The notes under the pieces were generated by a model. The model ran no database searches and was not told where the DNA came from. It worked only from the letters and a program-made list of their open reading frames with translations. Shown here in pieces: positions 6,625-15,924 of a stretch of DNA of 64,000 nucleotides. The DNA lies in assembly GCA_045605385.1 (NCBI GenBank), contig JAZUPW010000039.1:1-64000 (forward strand). The letters run 5' to 3'. The translations under genes were made by a program, and so were the position numbers. The DNA is from SIG607 sp045605385 (GTDB lineage: Bacteria; Bacillota; Clostridia; Oscillospirales; Acutalibacteraceae). Numbering within the stretch: the stretch's first letter is position 1; every line of letters starts with the position of its first letter.

Positions 6625-9142
6625 AGTCAGCGATCTTGCAAAAGATCTTGAAATGAGCAGTAAAGAACTTATTGCTTTTATACAGGAAAACATTGGCGTT
6701 GAAAAGAAATCAGGCGCTTCGGTTGAAGAAACCGAATTTGATGTTTTATTTGATAAACTAACTAAGGCTAATCAGGTTAAGAATTTTGAAACCTATTTTG
6801 CTATGGGTGCCGATGCGCGTGAAAAAAGCGCGGCTCAGCGTAAGGCAGAAAAGGATAAAAAACTTGCCGACCAGATGGCTATTCTTGAACAGTTAAAGGC
6901 GGCGCAAGAGGCTCAGAAATCTAAAGAAGAACCAAAGAAAGCCGAACCTAAAAAGGCTGAACCTAAAAAGACCGAACAAAAGAAGGAAGAGCCTAAGAAA
7001 GAAGCCAAAAAGGCTGAACCAAAAAAGGAAGAAGTTAAAAAACAACCTAAGAAGGAAGAACCTAAAAAGGTTGATTCCAAAGAGGTTGTAAAAGAACACA
7101 AGCCTTCTGATCCTAACCCTTTTAAAAAGCGTGAAAAGAAAGAAAATCCCGGCGCTGTACCTAACAGAGGCCCTGTTGATATGCGCCGTGTAGACACAAG
7201 AGCAAACAATTTCGATTCGGAAAAATATAACGAAAAGTACGAAAATATTGCTCCTGCTAATTCTATGAAGGATAATTTCTCACATAAGCAGAAAATACGC
7301 CAGAAATCTCAGGACAGACGTCCGCAGAATGCAAAACGCGAAACCGAGGCAGATAAACTAAGACGTCTTCAACTTGAAAAAATCAAGAAGACACCTATTA
7401 CGGTTACTGTTGGCGAAGAAATCAGCGTTGGCGATTTAGCATCTCAGCTTAAGAAAACTGCCGCAGAAGTTATTAAAACTTTAATGAAACTCGGTATGAT
7501 GGCAACCGTTAACCAGATGATTGATTACGACACTGCCGAAATTGTTGTTTCTGAAATGGGCGCAAAGATTAAGCGTGAAGTTGTTGTTACCATTGAAGAA
7601 CGTATTATGGATGAGTTTGAAGATACTGCAGAAAGCTTAAAGCCCAGAGATCCAGTTATTGTTGTTATGGGCCACGTTGACCACGGTAAAACTTCTATAC
7701 TTGATACTATACGTAATACTGCAGTTACCAACAGCGAAGCAGGCGGTATTACTCAGCATATTGGTGCTTACAGAGTAAATTACAACGGCAAAGACCTTAC
7801 CTTCCTTGATACCCCAGGTCACGCCGCATTTACTGCTATGCGTCAGCGCGGCGCTATGGCAACCGATATTGCTGTACTTGTTGTTGCAGCCGACGACGGT
7901 ATTATGCCTCAGACAATTGAAGCAATAAGCCACGCTAAAGCTGCAGGCGTACAGATAATTGTTGCTATAAACAAAATGGATAAGCCCGAAGCTAACCCCG
8001 ACAGAGTGCTTCAGCAACTTACCGAACATGAACTTGTTCCTGAAAAATGGGGCGGTGACGTTATCTGCGTACCTGTTTCGGCTAAGACTCACCAAGGTAT
8101 TGATGAACTTATTGAAAATATTATTCTTGTTGCCGAAATGCTTGAATTAAAGGCCAACCCCGACCGTAAGGCTAAGGGTGTTGTTATTGAAGCAAGGTTG
8201 GATAAAGGACGCGGTCCTGTTGCAACACTTCTTGTTCAGGGCGGTACGCTTCATTCAGGCGACATTATTGTTGCAGGCACTTCGGTTGGCCGTGTTCGTA
8301 CAATGATGAATGAAAACGGCAAGAACTTAAAGGTTGCGGGTCCAAGTGTACCTGTTGAAATTACAGGCCTTGATGAAACTCCCGCCGCAGGTGATGCTTT
8401 TGATGCAGTTTCTGACGAAAGACTTGCCCGTGAACTTGTTGAACAGCGCAAACAAAAACAAAAAGATGAACAGTTCGGCGCGGCAACAAAGGTTACTCTT
8501 GATAATCTTTTCTCGCAACTTGCTGAAGGCGATTTCAAAGAACTTAACGTTATTGTTAAAGCCGACGTTCAAGGTTCTGTAGAAGCCGTTAAGGATTCAC
8601 TTGTTAAACTTTCTAACGAAGAAGTTAAGGTTAAGGTTATTCACGGCGGTGTTGGCGCAATTAACGAAACCGACGTTACTTTGGCTGCTACTTCGGGCGC
8701 TATTATTGTAGGTTTTAACGTGCGTCCCGATGCTATTGCAAAGGAAACCGCTGCCCGCGAAGGCGTTGATATGCGTATGTACCGTGTAATTTACGATGCT
8801 ATTAACGAAATTGAAGCCGCTATGAAGGGTATGCTTGCTCCTAAGACCAGAGAAGTTGCTTTAGGAACAATTGAAGTAAGAGATACTTATAAGATTTCAA
8901 GTGTTGGTACTATTGCAGGTTCTTACGTAACCGACGGTAAGGTTACAAGAAATTCTCAGATCCGTGTTGTTCGTGACGGTATTGTTATTGCCGAAGACAA
9001 TATTGCTTCGCTTCGCCGTTTTAAAGACGACGTTAAGGAAGTAGCAACCGGTTACGAATGCGGTATTAGTCTTGAAAAGTTTGCCGATATTAAGGTTGGC
9101 GACGTATTTGAGGCGTTTATTATTGAGGAGTACAGAGAGTAA
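6611..9142 (+). CDS. infB: Translation initiation factor IF-2
   Basis: 843 residues. The GTG start at 6611 has GAGGAGG upstream, inside the end of ylxQ. IF-2 brings initiator fMet-tRNA to the 30S subunit and hydrolyses GTP. Residues 1-50 form the IF2-N motif, and about 95-165 is a lysine/glutamate/proline-rich linker built of EPKKAEPKK-like units (nucleotides 6900-7100). A second IF2-N-like segment follows, then the G domain with GHVDHGKT near 354, DTPGH near 399 and NKMD near 453, then the C-terminal beta-barrel domains. Confidence 0.97.
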   Translation: MAKIKVSDLAKDLEMSSKELIAFIQENIGVEKKSGASVEETEFDVLFDKLTKANQVKNFETYFAMGADAREKSAAQRKAEKDKKLADQMAILEQLKAAQEAQKSKEEPKKAEPKKAEPKKTEQKKEEPKKEAKKAEPKKEEVKKQPKKEEPKKVDSKEVVKEHKPSDPNPFKKREKKENPGAVPNRGPVDMRRVDTRANNFDSEKYNEKYENIAPANSMKDNFSHKQKIRQKSQDRRPQNAKRETEADKLRRLQLEKIKKTPITVTVGEEISVGDLASQLKKTAAEVIKTLMKLGMMATVNQMIDYDTAEIVVSEMGAKIKREVVVTIEERIMDEFEDTAESLKPRDPVIVVMGHVDHGKTSILDTIRNTAVTNSEAGGITQHIGAYRVNYNGKDLTFLDTPGHAAFTAMRQRGAMATDIAVLVVAADDGIMPQTIEAISHAKAAGVQIIVAINKMDKPEANPDRVLQQLTEHELVPEKWGGDVICVPVSAKTHQGIDELIENIILVAEMLELKANPDRKAKGVVIEARLDKGRGPVATLLVQGGTLHSGDIIVAGTSVGRVRTMMNENGKNLKVAGPSVPVEITGLDETPAAGDAFDAVSDERLARELVEQRKQKQKDEQFGAATKVTLDNLFSQLAEGDFKELNVIVKADVQGSVEAVKDSLVKLSNEEVKVKVIHGGVGAINETDVTLAATSGAIIVGFNVRPDAIAKETAAREGVDMRMYRVIYDAINEIEAAMKGMLAPKTREVALGTIEVRDTYKISSVGTIAGSYVTDGKVTRNSQIRVVRDGIVIAEDNIASLRRFKDDVKEVATGYECGISLEKFADIKVGDVFEAFIIEEYRE

Positions 9143-9510
9143 TGGCAGGATATAAAATTGACAGAATTACTGCTGATGTGCGTTTGGCTATGTCGGAAAT
9201 ATTGCGCGAAGTAAAAGATCCAAGAGTAAGCAAGATGCTCAGCATTATTAAGGCTGACGTAAGTAATGATCTTTCTTATGCTACCTTTTACGTAAGCGCG
9301 ATTGAAGGCAAAGAAAAAACGGTAGAATCGGTTAAGGCGCTTAAAGGCGCCGCAGGTTATATAAGACGCGAACTGGGTGCAAGAGTAAAAATGCGCAAGG
9401 TACCCGAAGTGCGTTTTATTGCCGATGATTCTCTTGAAATAAGCGCAAACATTTCAAAAGTAATTGAATCTTTTTCTACGGGCGGTGACGCTAAAAATGA
9501 TGAAGAATAA
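9142..9510 (+). CDS. rbfA: Ribosome-binding factor A
   Basis: 122 residues. The ATG overlaps the infB stop (TAATG). RbfA has a single KH fold and binds the 30S subunit during late 16S rRNA maturation. The N-terminal RITADVRLAMSEILREVKDPRV and the LSYATFYVSA strand are typical. A GC-rich stretch leads into the next gene, whose start lies inside rbfA. Confidence 0.94.
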   Translation: MAGYKIDRITADVRLAMSEILREVKDPRVSKMLSIIKADVSNDLSYATFYVSAIEGKEKTVESVKALKGAAGYIRRELGARVKMRKVPEVRFIADDSLEISANISKVIESFSTGGDAKNDEE

Positions 9511-10492
9511 AAACGGTGATCTTTTGAATGTGAAAGGCGTTTGTCGCTTTTTAAAAGAAAATGATAATTACGTAATTCTTGCACACGCTTCGCCTGACGG
9601 TGACACGTTGGGTTGTGCGGCGGCACTGTGTATGGGACTTAGAAATTTTGGGAAAAAGAGTTTTATAATGTGCTCTGACACCATTCCCGAAAAATATTCT
9701 TATTTCTTTAGCAAAGATTTGCTTGAACCTATAGAGTACAACACAGTTATTGCTGTAGACATTGCCACCGAAAAGTTACTTGGCAACCTTGAAGATACGT
9801 TTTCGGGCAAGGTTGATTTGTGCATAGACCATCACATTTCAAATACGCGTTACGCAAAGAAACTTTATTTGGATTCGGGCGCGGCAGCAGCCTGTGAAAG
9901 CGTTTATGATATTATAAAGGCTATGAAGTGGCGTTTGACCGACAGACAAGCGGCGGCGCTTTACACAGGTATTTCTACCGATACAGGTTCTTTTAAATAT
10001 TCAAGTGTAACGGCAAAAACCCACAAAATTGCCGCTGAATTGTACAGTTATAACATCAACGCGCATAATATTGCAAAACTTATGTTCGATACTAAATCAA
10101 AACAGTTTTTAGAACTTGAAAGAATGATTTTAGCAAAATCTGAGTTCTTTTTTGAAGATAAGTGTTTTGTACTTTCAGTTACTTCTGATATGCTAAGCGC
10201 TACGGGTTGTACTGAAAGCGAACTTGAAAGTATTGCATCTATTTCAAGATGTGTAGAGGGCGTTATTGCCGGCGTTACAATTAAGCAAAAGGCGGAAAAA
10301 CTCTTTAAAATTTCGCTTAGAACTTACGAACCCCTTGATGCTTCTAAAATTTGTATGGCGCTTGGCGGCGGCGGTCACCGCGCGGCGGCGGGCTGTACTT
10401 TAGAAGGATCTCTTGAAGAAGTAAAAGAAAAGATTTTAAAGGTTATTAAAGACTCTTTGGAGGAAAGCAATGCAGGGATTTCTGCTTATTAA
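9497..10492 (+). CDS. nrnA: DHH/DHHA1 phosphoesterase, NrnA-type nanoRNase/pAp phosphatase
   Basis: 331 residues from ATG 9497 (9500 equally possible), overlapping rbfA by 14 bp. Motifs: HASPDGDTLG near the N-terminus, the DHH triad in CIDHHISNTRY (about residues 111-113), STDTGSFKYS, and the C-terminal DHHA1 signature GGGGHRAAAG. NrnA degrades 2-5-nt RNAs and dephosphorylates pAp. Its place between rbfA and truB is the common Firmicute order. Confidence 0.92.
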   Translation: MMKNKNGDLLNVKGVCRFLKENDNYVILAHASPDGDTLGCAAALCMGLRNFGKKSFIMCSDTIPEKYSYFFSKDLLEPIEYNTVIAVDIATEKLLGNLEDTFSGKVDLCIDHHISNTRYAKKLYLDSGAAAACESVYDIIKAMKWRLTDRQAAALYTGISTDTGSFKYSSVTAKTHKIAAELYSYNINAHNIAKLMFDTKSKQFLELERMILAKSEFFFEDKCFVLSVTSDMLSATGCTESELESIASISRCVEGVIAGVTIKQKAEKLFKISLRTYEPLDASKICMALGGGGHRAAAGCTLEGSLEEVKEKILKVIKDSLEESNAGISAY

Positions 10493-11363
10493 TAAGCCGT
10501 CGGGTATGACGTCTTTTTCGGTATGCTCTGCACTAAGGCGGATAACGGGCGAAAAAAGAATAGGCCATACGGGAACACTTGACCCAATGGCTACGGGTGT
10601 ACTTCCCGTATTTATAGGAAGACCTACTTCACTTTGCGATTATCTGCTTTGCGCCGATAAACGGTACAAAGCAAGGGTGCGACTTGGTGTAGCAACCGAT
10701 ACCGATGATATTACGGGAAATGTTATTAAACAAGGTAAGGCTGTAAAAGATATAGAAGTAATAAAACAGGTTTTAAACGGTTTTGTAGGAACACAAATGC
10801 AGTTTCCGCCAATTTATTCGGCTATAAAAAAAGACGGCGTTGCGCTTTACAAGTTAGCGCGTAAGGGAGAACAGGTAGAAATAACTCCGCGCGAAGTTAC
10901 CGTTCACAGCATAACCTTATTAAGCGATATATACGAAAACGGTGAATTTGATATTGACGTTGTTTGCAGTAAAGGTACATATATACGTTCTCTTTGCCGC
11001 GATATAGGTGAAAAACTTGGCTGTTTTGCTACGCTTTCAAAACTTGAACGCATAAAAACAGGAAGTTTTAGTGTAGAGGAATGCGTACCGCTTGATATTC
11101 TTAATGCTGAAAATATAGAAAACTATATTTTACCTGCAGAGTATTCTTTGCCGCATTTAAGAGAAATAAATGTAAGCGAAAAACAGGCTGTAAGGTTTTC
11201 TAACGGCGGTGAACTTAGTTTAGAACGTATAAAAAATGATTTTAATGAAGACGGCGAAACAGTAAAGGTTTTTTGCAATAAAATCTTTTTGGGACTTGGT
11301 AAGACAGATTTAAGCGAAAAACAACTTCGCGTTAAGTGTGTTTTAACTCAGTATGTAATTTAA
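10470..11363 (+). CDS. truB: tRNA pseudouridine(55) synthase
   Basis: 297 residues. Start ATG 10470 follows TTGGAGG and overlaps nrnA by 23 bp. TruB makes pseudouridine 55 in the T-loop of tRNAs. The catalytic aspartate is D38 in GHTGTLDPMATGVL. KRYKARVRLG and GTYIRSLCRDIG are further family motifs, with a PUA-like C-terminal domain. Confidence 0.95.
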   Translation: MQGFLLINKPSGMTSFSVCSALRRITGEKRIGHTGTLDPMATGVLPVFIGRPTSLCDYLLCADKRYKARVRLGVATDTDDITGNVIKQGKAVKDIEVIKQVLNGFVGTQMQFPPIYSAIKKDGVALYKLARKGEQVEITPREVTVHSITLLSDIYENGEFDIDVVCSKGTYIRSLCRDIGEKLGCFATLSKLERIKTGSFSVEECVPLDILNAENIENYILPAEYSLPHLREINVSEKQAVRFSNGGELSLERIKNDFNEDGETVKVFCNKIFLGLGKTDLSEKQLRVKCVLTQYVI

Positions 11364-11381
11364 AATAAGGAGGGCGGAAAA

Positions 11382-12224
11382 TTGGAAACATCAATTGCTT
11401 TAGGTACGTTTGACGGCGTTCATATAGGACACCGTGCCGTTTTAGAATCTGCGGCTAAGCATAATAATTCAATAGCGCTTGCTTTTTCATTGCCGCCCAA
11501 AAGTTTCTTCTCTTCTGACGGAATTGTTATTACGGATAAACAGCGAAAGGCTGAACTTATAAAGCAAATAGGTATAAAAAAAACAGTATTTCTTGATTTT
11601 GCTGACGTTAAGGATATTTCCGCAACTTCCTTTTTTGAAAAAGTTGTGAAAAAATACAACCCTGAATATATTTATTGCGGTGAGAATTATACTTTTGGAA
11701 AGAATGCTTCAGGAAATGTAGAATTACTTGCGGAATTATGCGAAAAGAAAGGCATAAAACTTAACGTATGCAACTCTGTTTTAAATGACGGAGTAATTGT
11801 TTCAAGCAGTTATATAAGAAACTTACTTAAAGCGGGAAATATAAAAAAAGCAAATGAACTTTTATCAAGCGATTTTTCTTTTAGTGCGAAGGTTATACAC
11901 GGGGACAAGCGCGGAAGAACTATAGGTTTTCCCACTATTAACCAGAAATATCCGAAAAACTGTGCCGAAGTAAAACGCGGTGTTTATAAAAGCTATATAT
12001 TTGTTGAAAATAAGAAATACGATTGTATAAGCAATATAGGAATAAGACCTACTTACGAAAGCAATACGGTTTTATGCGAAACTTATATAAAGGATTTCAA
12101 TTCTTATTTATACGGAAAGAATATCAGAATATTTCTTAAAGACTTTATAAGAGAAGAAAAAAAGTTCGGCGGACTAGACGAACTGAAAAAAGCCATTGAA
12201 AATGACTTAAGTTTTATAAAGTAG
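11382..12224 (+). CDS. ribF: Bifunctional riboflavin kinase/FAD synthetase
   Basis: 280 residues from TTG 11382, preceded by AAGGAGGG. The N-terminal half is the FMN adenylyltransferase (GTFDGVHIGH, SSSYIRNLL); the C-terminal half is the flavokinase (HGDKRGRTIGFPTIN, GVYKSYIFV). It converts riboflavin to FMN and FAD. It is the last gene of the canonical rimP-ribF run; a leader-type repeat begins right after the stop codon. Confidence 0.94.
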   Translation: METSIALGTFDGVHIGHRAVLESAAKHNNSIALAFSLPPKSFFSSDGIVITDKQRKAELIKQIGIKKTVFLDFADVKDISATSFFEKVVKKYNPEYIYCGENYTFGKNASGNVELLAELCEKKGIKLNVCNSVLNDGVIVSSSYIRNLLKAGNIKKANELLSSDFSFSAKVIHGDKRGRTIGFPTINQKYPKNCAEVKRGVYKSYIFVENKKYDCISNIGIRPTYESNTVLCETYIKDFNSYLYGKNIRIFLKDFIREEKKFGGLDELKKAIENDLSFIK

Positions 12225-12443
12225 TAGGCTACAGCCTTATACGCTTCGCTTTACCAAAATCTACTCCAAAATCGGCACCTTTAAGGTAGGAGTACTTTGT
12301 GAATAAAGTTGTTTTTGATGTGCGAGGCGCAAACATAAGTAAATCCTTTCGGATTTACGAGTATTTTAACAAAGCAAAGCGGAAAAATACTTGTTTCAAA
12401 ATCTGATTCGAGTTTGAATGCTTTTGCTAAAGGGGAATTTTAA
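12225..12443 (+). promoter_or_regulatory. Candidate structured leader, copy A
   Basis: 219 non-coding nt end at the start codon of the 2-TM protein gene. They align along their length with a 220-nt block upstream of the next gene. Predicted hairpins: TAGGC...GCCTTA (12225-12238); TACTCC...GGAGTA enclosing ACCTT/AAGGT; TGTGC-GAG-GCGCA; and GTAAATCC (12339-12346) with GGATTTAC (12351-12358). AGCA (12373-12376) can pair with TGCT (12425-12428), which touches the Shine-Dalgarno AAAGGGG. Several pairs differ from copy B with pairing kept. It may be a cis-regulatory RNA or an interspersed repeat. Confidence 0.6.
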
Positions 12444-12701
12444 ATGGAAGAAAAATACAGACCGCTTAAACCTTTTAGTTATTTTGGTTATAATTTACTT
12501 TTTTCATTGCCTGTTATAGGATTAATTTTTCTAATAATTTTTTCCTTTAACGATAAAAACATAAACCGAAGAAACTTTGCAAGAAGTTTTTTCTGCGGCT
12601 ACGCAATTCTTTTGATAATTGCCGTAATACTTTTCGTGCTTAACTTCTTTTTTGTTGGTGTTACTTTCAAAGACATTATAGAAGAAATTATGTACTATTA
12701 A
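12444..12701 (+). CDS. Small two-TM membrane protein, unknown function
   Basis: 85 residues with two hydrophobic segments (about 14-34 and 52-72) separated by a charged loop, FNDKNINRRNFARS. I do not recognise a characterised family, though the FGYNLLFSLPVIGLIFLIIF pattern looks like a conserved small membrane protein of Clostridia. Its ribosome site AAAGGGG is the 3' end of leader copy A. A second copy of the same leader precedes the next gene, so the two may share regulation. Confidence 0.7.
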   Translation: MEEKYRPLKPFSYFGYNLLFSLPVIGLIFLIIFSFNDKNINRRNFARSFFCGYAILLIIAVILFVLNFFFVGVTFKDIIEEIMYY

Positions 12702-12770
12702 GCAAACACGAATAATCCGAACCTGCCTAAAACGGCATTCTTTCGGCACTTTTCGGTTTGTCATCACCCG

Positions 12771-12990
12771 TAGGCGTTAGCCTGACGGATTCTTCCGCAC
12801 CAAAAATCACTCGAAATTCTGCCCGTTTTAGGTCGCAGAATTTTAAAGAGTTGAATTTTTGGCTGTGCGAGGCACAAAACGCAGTTAATCCTTGACGGAT
12901 TAACGAGTATTTTAACATAGCCACAGCGTAAAATCCTTATCCCAAAATCTGATTCGGGTTTGAATGCTTTGGCTAAGGAGATAAAAGAAT
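12771..12990 (+). promoter_or_regulatory. Candidate structured leader, copy B
   Basis: 220 nt ending at the ATG of the EIIC-like gene, homologous to copy A and of nearly equal length. Hairpins: TAGGC...GCCTGA; AAATTCTGC...GCAGAATTT (perfect 9 bp, replacing a different stem in copy A); TGTGC-GAG-GCACA; GTTAATCC (12884-12891) with GGATTAAC (12897-12904). TAGCC (12918-12922) pairs with GGCTA (12971-12975), whose last base starts the Shine-Dalgarno AAGGAG. The 69 bases at 12702-12770 before it hold no gene. Confidence 0.6.
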
Positions 12991-14037
12991 ATGAAAAAGT
13001 TTTTTAACCGTTTGTTTATAGATGGACTTTCGGGAATGGCATTAGGTCTTTTTTCAACTCTTATTATAGGTACTATAATTTGTCAGATAGCCGCATTTTT
13101 GCCAAACGGTAATATTGCTGTTTACGTTAACGCTATAGGAAGTTTTGCAAAAACTTTAACGGGCGCAGGAATTGGTGTAGGCGTTGCGGCAAAGTTTAAG
13201 TCTTCACCTCTTGTAAGCGTTTCGGCTGCTGTAGCAGGTCTTATAGGCGCATTTCCAAACGTCTCGCTTACATCTTTTGTACTTGGCGCACCGGGTGAGC
13301 CTTTAGGTGCATTTATTGCCGCATTTGTTGCAATAAGCATTGGCGAACTTATTTCGGGCAAAACAGGGGTGGATATAATTGTTACCCCTCTTGCAAGTAT
13401 TTTAAGCGGCGCCGTTGCAGGTCTTTTTATGGGACCTTACATATCGTTTGCTATGAAATGGATAGGCGGAATTGTTAACTATAACGTTGATGCGCATCCT
13501 ATTATAGGTGGAATAATAGTTTCGGTTGTAATGGGTATTTTGCTTACTTTGCCTATTTCTTCTGCCGCAATCGGTATTTCTATGGGAATAACGGGTCTTG
13601 CCGCAGGTGCCGCCACAATTGGATGTTGCTGTAATATGGTAGGTTTTGCCGTAATAAGTTACCGCGAAAACAAATTCGGTGGACTTATAGCACAGGGCAT
13701 AGGTACTTCAATGCTTCAGATGCCAAATATTGTAAGACATCCGCAGATATGGGTGCCCTCTATAATAGCAAGTGCTGTTTTAGGCCCTATTTCTTCGGCT
13801 GTTTTGAAAATGGTAAGTACACCAGTTGGTTCGGGTATGGGCAGTGCAGGTCTTGTAGGACAGTTTGCGGCTTTCAACGCTATGACAGAAGGGGGATTTT
13901 CTTCGGGAATTACCCTTATTATGATTGCAGTTATGCATTTTATCCTTCCTGCAGTTGTTGCACTTGGCGTAAGCGAGGCTATGAGAAAACTTGGTATGAT
14001 AAAACCGGGTTATATGAAACTTAACGTAAATGAATAA
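12991..14037 (+). CDS. PTS EIIC-type (PTS_EIIC_2 family) membrane protein
   Basis: 348 residues, highly hydrophobic with roughly nine or ten membrane segments. The N-terminal FNRLFIDGLSGMALGLFSTL and the GAGIGVGVAAKFK motif match the PTS_EIIC_2 membrane family, related to sugar phosphotransferase IIC subunits. No EIIA or EIIB domain is fused or adjacent, so true phosphotransfer transport is unproven. It is preceded by leader copy B and overlaps nth by 8 bp. Confidence 0.75.
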   Translation: MKKFFNRLFIDGLSGMALGLFSTLIIGTIICQIAAFLPNGNIAVYVNAIGSFAKTLTGAGIGVGVAAKFKSSPLVSVSAAVAGLIGAFPNVSLTSFVLGAPGEPLGAFIAAFVAISIGELISGKTGVDIIVTPLASILSGAVAGLFMGPYISFAMKWIGGIVNYNVDAHPIIGGIIVSVVMGILLTLPISSAAIGISMGITGLAAGAATIGCCCNMVGFAVISYRENKFGGLIAQGIGTSMLQMPNIVRHPQIWVPSIIASAVLGPISSAVLKMVSTPVGSGMGSAGLVGQFAAFNAMTEGGFSSGITLIMIAVMHFILPAVVALGVSEAMRKLGMIKPGYMKLNVNE

Positions 14038-14659
14038 CAAAGAAAAAACGCTTTTTGCAGTAGAAAAATTAAAAGAACTTTTTCCAAAAGCAATATGTTC
14101 GCTTGAATATAAAAATGCTTACGAACTTTTAATTGCAACAAGACTTTCGGCCCAGTGTACCGATGCCAGAGTAAATATGGTAACTCCCGCGCTTTTTAAA
14201 AGGTTTCCCGATTGCTACAGCCTTGCAAAGGCTGAACTTTATGAGGTTGAAGAACTTATAAAAACCTGTGGGCTTTACCACAGTAAGGCCAAGGATTTAA
14301 TAAGCATTGGTAAATCTTTAAGTGAAGATTACGGCGGTGTTGTGCCCGATACCATTGAAGAATTAACAAAACTTTCAGGCGTGGGCAGAAAAACCGCTAA
14401 CCTTGTTTGCGGAGATATATACGGTAAAAGCGCTGTAGTAACAGATACTCATTTTATTCGTATTTGCAACCGTTTAGGTCTGGTAGATACTAAAGATCCA
14501 AAACGTGTTGAAGATAAAATGCGAAAACTTTTACCTGCTGAAGAATCTAACGATTTTTGCCACCGTACCGTACTTTTTGGAAGAAGTGTATGCAAGGCTA
14601 AAAATCCGCTTTGCGGTGAGTGTCCTTTATCTAATATCTGCAAAAACTACAAAAAATAA
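14030..14659 (+). CDS. nth: Endonuclease III
   Basis: 209 residues. Base-excision-repair glycosylase/AP lyase for oxidised pyrimidines. The helix-hairpin-helix LSGVGRKTA carries catalytic K121; D139 lies in VVTDTHF. The C-terminal [4Fe-4S] ligands C188, C195, C198 and C204 keep the canonical C-x6-C-x2-C-x5-C spacing. ATG 14030 overlaps the membrane gene by 8 bp. Confidence 0.96.
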   Translation: MNNKEKTLFAVEKLKELFPKAICSLEYKNAYELLIATRLSAQCTDARVNMVTPALFKRFPDCYSLAKAELYEVEELIKTCGLYHSKAKDLISIGKSLSEDYGGVVPDTIEELTKLSGVGRKTANLVCGDIYGKSAVVTDTHFIRICNRLGLVDTKDPKRVEDKMRKLLPAEESNDFCHRTVLFGRSVCKAKNPLCGECPLSNICKNYKK

Positions 14660-14677
14660 GAAAGGGTTGTGTTTTTT

Positions 14678-15400
14678 ATGAATGAAAAAGAAAACGATAC
14701 TTTGCGCCAACGGCGTAAAGCACAGGAAAGTCTTTTGGAACTTAAGCGGATGCAGGCTTCAAATGAAATTGAAAAAGAACACAAGCCTTATGAAAACGAA
14801 ATAAAACCCAAAGGTTTGTTTAGTAAAATAGCAAACTTCTGGGAGTATTATAAAGGCGCTGTTATTGCCATTCTTATTTGCGCTGTTGTTATTACCGTAT
14901 GTTGTGTGCAGTGTGCTTCGCGCGTAGAAGATGATTTAAGAATGGTGCTTTTCAGTAATAATATAATTACTGATAATCAGACTTTACAGTTAGAAGATTA
15001 TTTTGAATCTTTTTGCGAAGATTACAACGGCGACGGCAAAGTTAACGTAACAATTGTTAACTGCACTTTCCAGACAGGCTCTTCTACCGCTGATTATCAG
15101 AACGTAAAAATGCAACGTATGCAGTCGCTTATTGCTGTTGACACAAAGGCTACGCTTTTTATAACAACAACCGAAACATATAAGTTTGTAGACAGCCTTG
15201 TTGAAGAAGGCTTTTTGTCGGATTATACCGCTTTGAGTGACGAGATGTGTAATTTTGTAACCGAGGATATGGGGGTTCCTGTTCCTGAAGACCTTGTTAT
15301 TTCTTTAAGAAAAATACAGGGAACGCGCTTTGAAGAAAAAGAAGAAGCAATAGAGTTTAATAAGCGTTCCATAGATTTTTTAGAGGAGTATAAAAAGTAA
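14678..15400 (+). CDS. Single-pass membrane protein, unknown function
   Basis: 240 residues from ATG 14678 (AAAGGG at 14661-14666; a GTG at 14669 is too close to it). A charged, coiled-coil-prone cytoplasmic N-terminus of about 48 residues precedes one hydrophobic segment (GAVIAILICAVVITVCCVQC). The extracytoplasmic part of about 165 residues contains repeated LF(I/S)-type strands and acidic stretches. I do not recognise the family. It lies between nth and the CYTH gene, 1 bp from the latter, so it is probably cotranscribed with it. Confidence 0.7.
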   Translation: MNEKENDTLRQRRKAQESLLELKRMQASNEIEKEHKPYENEIKPKGLFSKIANFWEYYKGAVIAILICAVVITVCCVQCASRVEDDLRMVLFSNNIITDNQTLQLEDYFESFCEDYNGDGKVNVTIVNCTFQTGSSTADYQNVKMQRMQSLIAVDTKATLFITTTETYKFVDSLVEEGFLSDYTALSDEMCNFVTEDMGVPVPEDLVISLRKIQGTRFEEKEEAIEFNKRSIDFLEEYKK

Positions 15401-15401
15401 A

Positions 15402-15902
15402 ATGAACCTTAATAACGGTTATGAAATTGAACGGAAGTTTTTAATTGAATTTCCCAATATTGAACTTTTAAAAGCGCAAGAGGGAAGTTCTTTTGCAAAA
15501 CTTTCGCAGTGCTATTTAAACGGCGGCACAAGAATACGAAGCATTGAAAAAAACGGTGAAACAAAGTATATAAAAACCGTAAAACAACACGTAAGCGATA
15601 TTAAGCGAATTGAAAACGAAAGCGAAATAACCGGTAAAGAGTTTTTGGATTTGCTTAAAAACAAAAAACAGGGAACTAACATTATTGAAAAAACAAGATA
15701 TTTTATTCCCTTTAAAAATCATACTCTTGAAATTGACGTTTTCCCTTTTTGGAATGACCGCGCTTTTCTTGAAATAGAATTAAATGATGAAAACGAAGAG
15801 TTTTTTATTCCCGATTATTTAAAAGTTATTAAAGAGGTAACATCCGATAAGCGTTACCGAAACAGCGCTCTTGCCAAAGAAATTATTACCGAAGAGTTAT
15901 GA
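15402..15902 (+). CDS. CYTH domain protein (triphosphate tunnel metalloenzyme)
   Basis: 166 residues. The N-terminal EIERKFLI is the defining ExExK motif of CYTH/TTM enzymes, followed by alternating charged strands (RIRSIEKNGETKYIKTVK, EIDVF, LEIEL) that line the tunnel. Bacterial members hydrolyse inorganic triphosphate or nucleoside triphosphates; a few are class IV adenylate cyclases. The substrate is not predictable here. Confidence 0.88.
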   Translation: MNLNNGYEIERKFLIEFPNIELLKAQEGSSFAKLSQCYLNGGTRIRSIEKNGETKYIKTVKQHVSDIKRIENESEITGKEFLDLLKNKKQGTNIIEKTRYFIPFKNHTLEIDVFPFWNDRAFLEIELNDENEEFFIPDYLKVIKEVTSDKRYRNSALAKEIITEEL

Positions 15903-15924
15903 ACTATAAACAGGTGGTGTAAGT

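Noticed and set aside
6895..7099. Short repeats rich in lysine/proline codons, possible tandem repeat DNA and long antisense ORFs
   Set aside because: It is the low-complexity linker of IF-2; the opposite-strand ORFs only mirror it.
12225..12443. Possible decayed coding sequence between ribF and the 2-TM gene
   Set aside because: No frame shows protein similarity, and the copy at 12771 keeps base pairing rather than a reading frame.
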